Source: an uncultured Eubacteriales bacterium
GTDB taxonomy: Bacteria; Bacillota; Clostridia; Christensenellales; Borkfalkiaceae
Length of the DNA: 13,852 bases
Direction of reading: 5' to 3'
Assembly: GCA_905207385.1 (NCBI GenBank)
Contig: CAJLLH010000017.1
Coordinates: forward strand, 1-13,852
Shown here: piece after piece, positions 7,491 through 13,852 of the stretch
Layout of the letters: every line of letters starts with the position of its first letter
Position numbering within the stretch: position 1 is the first letter of the stretch
Made by a program: the position numbers and the translations under genes
The notes under the pieces: model-generated
The model's database searches: none
Seen by the model: only the letters and a program-made list of their open reading frames with translations
Told to the model about the DNA's origin: nothing

Positions 7491-7514
7491 CCGGGGGCGC
7501 TTAAGCGCCCCCGG
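7491..7514 (-). terminator. 24-base perfect palindrome, terminator of the helicase gene
   Basis: CCGGGGGCGC-TTAA-GCGCCCCCGG is a perfect palindrome, 10 G+C-only pairs around TTAA, starting 17 bases after the helicase stop. In the leftward direction it is followed by CTTTAAGTTTTA, an interrupted T tract; rightward it is followed by the also T-rich TCAAATCTGTTATTATTTT. It should terminate helicase transcription. The comEC ATG is only 20 bases beyond it, leaving no room for a full comEC promoter after the hairpin, so comEC and holA would depend on read-through or on a promoter not evident here. Confidence 0.8.
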
Positions 7515-7531
7515 TCAAATCTGTTATTATT

Positions 7532-10500
7532 TTACGTGAGCGAAACTTTATCTGATATGCTGCGCACGAATATGCCCTTCGATGCGCCGTAATCTATGCA
7601 CGAATTTATAAACGAGGCAAACCTGTCTGAAATTCTAGGAACTTTGAATTCACGCTGAACAGCCAGAACGAGCTCGTCGGAATACATGCTTACCTTGTTT
7701 AAAAGTATGCTTTTTACCAGAGATATTACATCGTATGGCGTGTAATCTGCCTCTGACGAACGGAGCTGCACGCTTTCTTCTACGCGATACCTGTCGAAAC
7801 CGGAATATTTATTTGAGCGGAAATAGTACTTGACGCCGAGTATCTCTTCAAAGTTATAGCCGCATCCTTCTATAAGCGAATACATTTTAGCGTCGAGCTT
7901 GACGCCGTGCTTGTATATTCCGAAAGATGAAAGCACGCGCTTTAAAATGAACTGCGCGGAAATTGGTTCTTCGGCGCTTACCACGGCTTTTATGGCTTTA
8001 ATGATTTCCGCGTCGTGTTCGCCCGAAAGAATGTACTGCGCATCGACGGTTTTTTCTTCAAGCTTTGCCGCGCGGTAGGGTTTTTTGAAGCTTGTGGCTA
8101 CCGTCTTGCCGCCCGAACAGAGCTTGTCGAGGTATTCCTTAATCTTCTTTATCTCCCTCTTGGGGTTATTGAAGAAGTTTATCGAATACAGCCTTATTAC
8201 GTTCCAGTTGTTGCGCTTTAACGTCTGAACCTGCATAACCGTGCGGTCCTTTACAGAGAAGCGGCTTTCGCCGTCGCAAAGAATGGCAAGGATAAAGTTG
8301 TGCTTGTTTTTGGGGTCTACGACGGCGACGTCTATCTTGAAATCGGAAACGCCTACGTCGCAGCGGCAATCGTAACCGTAGTTGGAGAGCTCCTCCGCCA
8401 CGTACTTGCCTATGCCTGATTTGTTGATAATCATTTCGTCGCTCTTTACGGCTATGCTCGTCCTGCCCTTTTCTGCAAATTCGAGGAAAGCTTTAAGTCC
8501 CGCGACGCCGCGCGCGTTGGTGCGCGAAAGGTCTATCATTGAATAGCGCATGGAAGAATAAATTATCATCTCCTCCCTTGCGCGGGATACTGCTACGTTC
8601 AGCCTTCGCCAGCCGCCGTACTGGTTTAAAGGACCGAAGTTGAGCGAAATTTTGCCCATTCGGTCGGGACCGTAACATACCGAGAACATTATTACGTCCC
8701 TTTCATCGCCCTGTACGTTTTCAAGGTTCTTTACAAACAGCGGTTCTTCGCGTTCGTAAGCCGCCTCCTCGAGCCCCTTTTCCTGTATGGCTTTTGAAAG
8801 CATTTTTTCTATATAGTTCTGCTGCGGCGTGGAAAACGTAACTATGCCTATGCTCGAGCGGCGGAGTTTTTCGTCGCGCAAGCGCCTTATGACTTCGTTT
8901 ACGAGCGCTTCCGCCTCCTGCTTGTTGCACTTTGTAAAGCCCCTGTCGTACACGCCGTCGGGGATATATTCAAGTTTAACCTTGCTGTCGAGCGCGTCGG
9001 GCGAAGGGAATGTGCAGAGCTTGCCCGAATAGTACATAATGTTGGAGAACGCTATCAGGCTTTCGTGCTTGCTTCTGTAATGCCAGCTTAAGTGCTTCTG
9101 AGGTATCCCCAGGGACAGACAGTCGTCGAGAACGCTGTCCAGATCCTCTGCCTCCATCTCGTCCTCGTCCTGACCGAGCGCCATAAAGAACGTGGTGGGC
9201 GAAAGCTGTTTGGGGTCGCCGACTATGATGGCGCTTTTTGCCCTTGCAAGCGAAGGAACTGCCTCGCAGGTGGGCATCTGAGACGCCTCGTCGAATATAA
9301 CCATATCAAACAGGTCGGGGTCGGGTGCAAGATACTGCGACACCGTGAACGGGCTCATCATCATGCAGGGAGCAACGGTTTTTAAAAGCTGAGGTATTTC
9401 CGCAAACAGCGAACGCAGATTGAGGCGGTTTACATTGCCGCTTGTCTGGCGCCTGAAAGTCATAAGCTCGAGCGCGAGCGGACCTTCGGTCTCCTGTGTG
9501 GGCAGACGGGAAAGAAGGTCGTGCCTTATGCGGGCGCGGGTAGCCGCCGCGAACTCTTCGGTAAGCATTGCAAACTTTGCCGCGCTTTCGTCGAGAAGGG
9601 ATGCCGAGAACCTTGAAAGTTCCTCGTCTGCGGGTATGTTAGTCTGAACAAAGTTGCGGTATACGTTTTTGCGGAAAGATGAAAGTATCTGTTCGCCGCT
9701 TATTTTGCCGCTTTCCATCGCGTCGGTTATAAACGTAAGACCCATGCTGTTGAGCTCTTTGGCGGTATTTTTGTAGTTGCACCAGCCTGGAAGCATATCT
9801 ATATTGTCTATAAGCGCGCCGCACTTTGAGGTGTAGTAATCGAAAATATCTTCGTCCGTGCAGAAAGTTTTATCTGCCTTGGTTACCTTTATGAAGTATT
9901 CCCTTGCCGTAATAAACGAACGTGCCGCCGAAATTACGCCTGTTATGAGGGGTTTGGCGTAACCGCTCATTATATGCGCGCACACGCTGTTGAACGCGTC
10001 GGCGTTATAGTCCATGAATACCTGCGAACACAGTTCGTTGAGTTCGTAAAGGGGCTTTAAGTAAAGTTCCCTCTTCTTATCGTTTATTCCGCCGCCGAGC
10101 CCCGTAAAGTTCTGCGAAAGGTTGGTATTTTTGAGTATTCTGCCTTCCGCTTCCCACAGCTCATACGCGCGCTTTACCCACTCAAGTTCTTCCTTTTCGG
10201 GTATGCGGGTTTTGGCGCATTTGTTGAGCCGCTTTATTACGGCGAGCACCGTGCGCGACGAACGATAGTTTTCGCCCCAGTTTTCAAGCTCGGCTTCAAG
10301 CGAGGGGGCATATTTATCTATGTCGGGCAGAGAATTGAATTTGGTAAACCAGAGTTTTGAAACGTTGTCGTACAGCACGTTTGCGTTATAGAATTTATAG
10401 AATTCTTCTTCGTTGCAGGAGAAGAACTCGTCAAGCGTGCCGTCGCGGAGAATGGTCGCTATCCTTATGAAACCTTCAAGTTTGCGCGACGTGAACGTGC

Positions 10501-13162
10501 TTATCTTCTGGTTGAAGGTATCGAGGAAAAGACCGAGGTAGTTTTTAAGGTGCTTGAGCTCTGCAAGCACAACTTCGGCAGCGCACAGCACTGCATTTTT
10601 AACGTCGTCCGAGCAGCTTAAAATATTGACGTTTTCAAACGGCGAACGGTATACGCCGCCACATTCCTTTGCCGCTATCTGGGCGTTGACAAGCATCTTT
10701 TCGCACTTTTCAAGTTTTTCCTTTGTAAGACTGTCGTAGAAAGTGCTTTCAATGTTGACAAGCTCGGGCGCGGACTTGTTCTGGAGATAGTAAAGAATGC
10801 CCTCGTAAACAGACACGCCCAGTCTGCGCTTTTTATGAAGCGCGGCATACGGGCGGGCGAGCGAGGCGCGCGTTTCGGATATATCCTTGCCTTCCTCCAC
10901 AAACTTTTCGTCCGAATAATCGTCGCGGAGCGACAGAGTATTTTCTATTTCTTTTACGATAGCCGCCTTGTCGGTAGATTTACCCGTGGAAAACTCCATG
11001 CAGAATTCGCCTATGCCTATATCGGTAAGGCGCTTTTTAACGACAGAAAGAGCGGCCTGCTTTTCGGCGACGAAAAGCACGCGTTTGCCCGAATGCAGGG
11101 CATTGGCTATCATGTTGGTTATAGTCTGGCTTTTGCCCGTTCCGGGAGGACCGTGAAGAACAAACGTTGTGCCTTTTGCCGATTCCGCAACCGCCTCGAA
11201 CTGCGAACTGTCGCAAGGAAGCGGAACAAGAATTTCGCACGGGTCGGCAATATCTTCGTTTTCGCCGGCAAGCTTGTTATCGCTGATTTTGTTGGTGTTT
11301 GAAAGCAGGCTTGCTATAAGAGGATTGTTTTTATAGCGCGATATGTTGTTTTTAACGTCGCTCCACATAGCGTAGCGCGTAAATGTAAACTGGGCTACGT
11401 AAATATCTTCGGTTACTTCCCAGCCCTTCATATCGGCTGACTTTGCGCGGAACAGCGCTATCATTTCGGGCACGGAAAGGGCTTTGTCCTCCATGCCGCG
11501 GATATCAATGCCGAACTCCTGTTTAAGAAATTCCAGAAGCGTGGTGTTTACGGTAAAGTCTTCACCCTTTGTAAGCGTTACGCCTTGCTGTTTGTTGCGG
11601 CGCAGCGTTACAGGCAAAAGGGCAATCGGCGCATATTTGAAATCCTTTTCGTCGTCGTGCTTCCACTTAAGAAAGCCGAGCGCGAGGCACAGAGTGTTTG
11701 CGCCTACTTCTTCCTCCGCCGTCCTCGCCTTTCTGATAAGCGAAGATGAATTTTCCGACAGCGAAGAAGAGCCTTCGTAAGAGCGGACTATGCCCGAAGA
11801 CATCTCTATGTCGATAAGTTCTTTAAGCGCGCGGACGCCTGCGCTGCCGCCGAAAAACGTTGCGTCTTTAATAGGTTCGGCTACGGGGAGTACGGTGAAC
11901 TTTTCCGCACCGTCAAGTCCGTGAACGAAAGAAGGCAAATCAGCCGATACTATGTGCAGACAATCGTGCCTGTACCTGAAATTAAGCAGGTTGTTTTTTA
12001 ACGAAAGGTCGAGAAGACGGCGCTGCCACGTCTTTTCCTTGGACGCGCCTTTTTCAAGCGAATATTTGCCTGCATCTATAATTTCGCCGGGCTTCTGGTC
12101 GTAAGAAAACTGAGCTTCGCCCAGAAGTTCGTACCTGCCGCCCTGTTTTACCTTTATGGGTATGGGGAAAACGCCGCCTATTCTGCAGCGCTTTACGTCT
12201 ACGCAGATTTCATATTCGCCGCGCTTAAGCTGCGATGAAAAATGTGATTCACTGGTTGTAAAACTAGCGTTTTTATGAGAAAAAAGGTCGGTAACGTCGA
12301 ATACGGCAAGATTGTTGACGCCGTCCTGAACGTATTTTTCAATGACCGACATATCGTCCTGAGTGGTTACCGTAAAACAGCTTTCGTAAAGCCATACTCC
12401 CGCGGCAACGCTGTTTTTGCCGAGCACTAAAACGGGGTTTAACTTTGCCGCTTCAAGGCACGAGCAATATAAAAGAGCCATTTCCAGCGGCGTTGCTGAT
12501 TTGGAAGCTATTATGCGGGTTATGCCGCCCGCGCTGAGCGCGTCGGAAAGGGCAGGTTGCTCCTGCATTTCCACGTTCTGCCTGCGGAGAGCGGAAAATA
12601 TTGCAGCTGCCGCACCGCGGACAGCGTTTCTGTCGTTACCGGAATAGCCGCTCCACTCCGACGAAAAGCCCCAGGTTTTAAGCTGAAGCCCTGCTTCGGC
12701 AAGTATTTTCTGGCAATCGGCAATTCTCGGACGGACTAGCGAAGACAGCATTTCCACGTTGCCCGAAAGACCGCCCCAGAAATCTATGGGGAGGCAGCTG
12801 ACATCTGCCGAAAGTTCGCACACTTTTAACTTGCCGCAGGTAACGGTTATGTTTACCGTGCAGACCTCGGGCTCTTCAAGTTCGGCCAGATATTTAGGGT
12901 TGAGGATTTTGTCCACCGAAACTTCAACGCTGCTTTCGGGCGGAATTTCCGCCACGTCAAGGTTGCGGGGAAGTATCAGCTCTGTACTGCCGCTTAAGGA
13001 AACGGTGAGGTTTTCTGCGGGGTTTTCGCCATGGTTATAAAGCCTGAACGCCGTGAAAAGCGGCATACGGCAATAATACGTGGCATAGCTTACGGTATTT
13101 AACAATTCGCCTTCAAGCTCCAGCTCTTCGGCGAGCTGTTTTGCTTTTTTATTTGTTGCCAT
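7532..13162 (-). CDS. Giant DUF4011 SF1 helicase with Vsr/MTES_1575-like nuclease domain and DUF3320-like tail (Hhe-like)
   Basis: An 1876-residue cytosolic protein. Domains in order: beta-sandwich-like N-terminus (about 30-130); a transglutaminase-like region (about 200-260) with P225 and S251 where relatives have Cys and His; DUF4011 from about 379 (WQRRLLDLSLKNNLLNF); a UPF1-like SF1 core with Walker A GPPGTGKS (671-678), a long helical insertion, Walker B VIFDEASQ (D1291-E1292), GDPKQLSP (D1316), LSWHYRSKHE, VQGDERDVIMFS and NVAVSRARE (S1526-R1527); a Vsr/MTES_1575-type fold (about 1590-1665; D1611, LCDGE at 1628-1632); and a DUF3320-like tail (EEPISAQFILKRVLSSFG). From memory, this architecture is that of Hhe, a single-gene anti-phage system, so defence is inferred by homology only. 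It has its own promoter, a Shine-Dalgarno AAGGA 5 bases before the ATG, and a strong terminator. The frame is unbroken and codon use matches its left neighbours. Confidence 0.9.
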   Translation of the reverse strand: MATNKKAKQLAEELELEGELLNTVSYATYYCRMPLFTAFRLYNHGENPAENLTVSLSGSTELILPRNLDVAEIPPESSVEVSVDKILNPKYLAELEEPEVCTVNITVTCGKLKVCELSADVSCLPIDFWGGLSGNVEMLSSLVRPRIADCQKILAEAGLQLKTWGFSSEWSGYSGNDRNAVRGAAAAIFSALRRQNVEMQEQPALSDALSAGGITRIIASKSATPLEMALLYCSCLEAAKLNPVLVLGKNSVAAGVWLYESCFTVTTQDDMSVIEKYVQDGVNNLAVFDVTDLFSHKNASFTTSESHFSSQLKRGEYEICVDVKRCRIGGVFPIPIKVKQGGRYELLGEAQFSYDQKPGEIIDAGKYSLEKGASKEKTWQRRLLDLSLKNNLLNFRYRHDCLHIVSADLPSFVHGLDGAEKFTVLPVAEPIKDATFFGGSAGVRALKELIDIEMSSGIVRSYEGSSSLSENSSSLIRKARTAEEEVGANTLCLALGFLKWKHDDEKDFKYAPIALLPVTLRRNKQQGVTLTKGEDFTVNTTLLEFLKQEFGIDIRGMEDKALSVPEMIALFRAKSADMKGWEVTEDIYVAQFTFTRYAMWSDVKNNISRYKNNPLIASLLSNTNKISDNKLAGENEDIADPCEILVPLPCDSSQFEAVAESAKGTTFVLHGPPGTGKSQTITNMIANALHSGKRVLFVAEKQAALSVVKKRLTDIGIGEFCMEFSTGKSTDKAAIVKEIENTLSLRDDYSDEKFVEEGKDISETRASLARPYAALHKKRRLGVSVYEGILYYLQNKSAPELVNIESTFYDSLTKEKLEKCEKMLVNAQIAAKECGGVYRSPFENVNILSCSDDVKNAVLCAAEVVLAELKHLKNYLGLFLDTFNQKISTFTSRKLEGFIRIATILRDGTLDEFFSCNEEEFYKFYNANVLYDNVSKLWFTKFNSLPDIDKYAPSLEAELENWGENYRSSRTVLAVIKRLNKCAKTRIPEKEELEWVKRAYELWEAEGRILKNTNLSQNFTGLGGGINDKKRELYLKPLYELNELCSQVFMDYNADAFNSVCAHIMSGYAKPLITGVISAARSFITAREYFIKVTKADKTFCTDEDIFDYYTSKCGALIDNIDMLPGWCNYKNTAKELNSMGLTFITDAMESGKISGEQILSSFRKNVYRNFVQTNIPADEELSRFSASLLDESAAKFAMLTEEFAAATRARIRHDLLSRLPTQETEGPLALELMTFRRQTSGNVNRLNLRSLFAEIPQLLKTVAPCMMMSPFTVSQYLAPDPDLFDMVIFDEASQMPTCEAVPSLARAKSAIIVGDPKQLSPTTFFMALGQDEDEMEAEDLDSVLDDCLSLGIPQKHLSWHYRSKHESLIAFSNIMYYSGKLCTFPSPDALDSKVKLEYIPDGVYDRGFTKCNKQEAEALVNEVIRRLRDEKLRRSSIGIVTFSTPQQNYIEKMLSKAIQEKGLEEAAYEREEPLFVKNLENVQGDERDVIMFSVCYGPDRMGKISLNFGPLNQYGGWRRLNVAVSRAREEMIIYSSMRYSMIDLSRTNARGVAGLKAFLEFAEKGRTSIAVKSDEMIINKSGIGKYVAEELSNYGYDCRCDVGVSDFKIDVAVVDPKNKHNFILAILCDGESRFSVKDRTVMQVQTLKRNNWNVIRLYSINFFNNPKREIKKIKEYLDKLCSGGKTVATSFKKPYRAAKLEEKTVDAQYILSGEHDAEIIKAIKAVVSAEEPISAQFILKRVLSSFGIYKHGVKLDAKMYSLIEGCGYNFEEILGVKYYFRSNKYSGFDRYRVEESVQLRSSEADYTPYDVISLVKSILLNKVSMYSDELVLAVQREFKVPRISDRFASFINSCIDYGASKGIFVRSISDKVSLT

Positions 13163-13852
13163 AACTTTCCTTCATTACCTCTTATTTCCTTTCCATTATA
13201 CAACAATCGGACACCTTCGGCAAGGGTATCCGCTAAAAAAATTTGACAAACAAAAAAATAATTTTTTTTGTATTTTTTATTTTTATTTTGATCCTCATAA
13301 CGCACTTCAAAATAATCTGTTAGCCACCATGGAGCAGGAACATAGACATATCCTTTTGTTCCAGATATTATTAAGTTACCTTCAGTTTTCACTTCTAAAC
13401 CTAAAGTAATAGTTGCTATAGCTTTATCATAAACTAATATTCCTTTAGTAAAAACATCAACATTCTTATCCATCTTAGAATAAAAAGCCATTTGTTTTAT
13501 ATCCTTACCTAGGATTTTAATAATTGACAACAATGGGAAATGTGCTAATTCAGTCATACATCCTCCAGCTTGTGTATAATCAAATTCTCGAAGATTTCCT
13601 GTCAACAATTTAGACAAAGAAGATCTAACTTCTATTACATCACCTATTACTCCACTTTTTACCAATGTAACAAGATGGTTAAATGCAGGACAATGAGCTG
13701 TTTTACTGGCTTCCAATAAAACTAAATTTTTAGATGCAGCTAACTCATACAACTGTTTGGCCTCTTCTCCAGATAGAACCAATGGAATTTCACATAAAAC
13801 ATGTTTACCTTTATTCAATGAGTCCTTTATATAACCATAATGAGTTAAATGA
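13099..13852 (-). CDS. Gfo/Idh/MocA family oxidoreductase, partial at 5' end and 3'-truncated
   Basis: The frame enters from the right edge, reading HLTHYGYIKDSLNKGKHVLC and then EIPLVLSGEEAKQLYELA: the end of the NAD(P)-binding domain of Gfo/Idh/MocA dehydrogenases, which oxidise sugars, inositols and similar substrates. The usual EKP motif reads EIP. Next come VKSGVIGDVIEVRSS, GGCMTELAHFPLL (the family's GG..D.G.H block, with Glu for Asp and His kept), and EGNLIISGTKGYVYVP of the C-terminal domain. After about 13260 the frame leaves recognisable family sequence, crosses poly-A/T runs and the helicase promoter, and stops at 13099 inside the helicase gene in another frame. So roughly the last 40-50 expected residues are missing. 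Codon use (AGA, AAA, TTA) is far more A+T-rich than in all other genes. Probably a broken acquired gene or a chimeric join. It cannot be judged functional. Confidence 0.75.
   Translation of the reverse strand, partial: HLTHYGYIKDSLNKGKHVLCEIPLVLSGEEAKQLYELAASKNLVLLEASKTAHCPAFNHLVTLVKSGVIGDVIEVRSSLSKLLTGNLREFDYTQAGGCMTELAHFPLLSIIKILGKDIKQMAFYSKMDKNVDVFTKGILVYDKAIATITLGLEVKTEGNLIISGTKGYVYVPAPWWLTDYFEVRYEDQNKNKKYKKNYFFVCQIFLADTLAEGVRLLYNGKEIRGNEGKLWQQIKKQNSSPKSWSLKANC
13195..13223 (-). promoter_or_regulatory. Sigma-A promoter of the helicase gene
   Basis: A -10 box TATAAT (13200-13195, minus strand) and a -35 box TTGCCG (13223-13218) are spaced by exactly 17 bases. The -10 ends 32 bases before the ATG at 13162, leaving a short leader with the ribosome binding site. 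This is the best promoter in the window and shows that the helicase is its own transcription unit. Confidence 0.75.
13208..13232. promoter_or_regulatory. Imperfect 25-base palindrome over the -35 box, candidate operator
   Basis: On the minus strand CGGATACC and GGTGTCCG flank CTTGCCGAA; seven of eight positions pair and the eighth is a T-G wobble. The palindrome is centred on the TTGCCG -35 box, so a protein bound here would block RNA polymerase. The symmetry is seen; a repressor site is inferred and no regulator gene is adjacent. Confidence 0.4.
13250..13271. repeat. AT-rich hairpin at the composition boundary
   Basis: ACAAAAAAA and TTTTTTTGT form a 9-base inverted repeat around a 4-base loop, amid further homopolymer runs of A and T from about 13235 to 13290. 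This is where the oxidoreductase reading frame loses family similarity and the base composition changes. Homopolymer runs of this kind are also where sequencing indels and misjoins are common. Confidence 0.5.

Noticed and set aside
7491..7514. The 24-base palindrome as a recombination or attachment site
   Set aside because: Its position just after a stop codon, the GC stem and the following T-rich bases are explained by a terminator; there is no second copy, integrase or transposase in the window.
10835..11302. A 155-codon plus-strand open frame opposite the helicase Walker A region
   Set aside because: The minus-strand frame carries the conserved helicase motifs; the antisense frame has no recognisable domain or ribosome binding site.
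7532..13162. The helicase as a fusion created by assembly of two genes
   Set aside because: The frame is unbroken over 1876 codons, codon use is uniform, and the domain order is that of known single-polypeptide family members.
13149..13175. An eight-codon upstream frame (MKESYGNK) overlapping the helicase start
   Set aside because: GAGG lies only two bases before its ATG, too close for normal initiation, and the overlap can arise by chance.
1..13852. CRISPR arrays, tRNA or rRNA genes, insertion sequences
   Set aside because: No regularly spaced repeats, tRNA-like cloverleaf, rRNA segments, transposase or terminal inverted repeats were seen on either strand.

Overview
The window carries seven complete protein genes, one gene too short for usual ORF cut-offs, and two partial genes at the edges. 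Gene set and order (comEC-holA, a CdaA-type diadenylate cyclase followed by a YbbR/CdaR-like membrane peptide, DUF1015, a two-ACT aspartate kinase) and the Shine-Dalgarno sites point to a Firmicutes bacterium, most likely a gut-type Clostridia lineage of intermediate G+C. No marker gene here fixes the genus.

Layout, left to right. Bases 1-588 are a rightward pair: the last 33 codons of an unidentified gene and a pyridoxamine-5'-phosphate-oxidase-like flavin protein, closed by a strong hairpin terminator at 678-713 that also serves the converging leftward genes. All else is leftward. In reading order from the right: a large SF1 helicase (13162 to 7532) with its own promoter and a 24-base perfect palindrome as terminator; comEC and holA (7471 to 4363); a GC-hairpin-rich leader; then a tight four-gene operon cdaA, small YbbR-like peptide, DUF1015 protein, aspartate kinase (4205 to 722). 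No gene-free stretch exceeds about 160 bases.

The helicase is the most interesting gene: 1876 residues with an N-terminal beta-sandwich and transglutaminase-like region, DUF4011, a UPF1-like SF1 helicase core, a Vsr/MTES_1575-type nuclease fold and a DUF3320-like tail. This is, from memory, the architecture of a single-gene anti-phage system described as Hhe. Here the helicase motifs look intact, but key positions of both the transglutaminase-like and nuclease-like domains appear substituted. ComEC likewise keeps its membrane channel but has lost the metal-binding motif of its C-terminal beta-lactamase-like domain.

The right end (about 13240-13852) changes abruptly to A+T-rich DNA with different codon use. 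It holds a Gfo/Idh/MocA oxidoreductase fragment whose frame runs, without its own C-terminus, into the helicase promoter and start. It is either horizontally acquired DNA broken at the junction or an assembly chimera.
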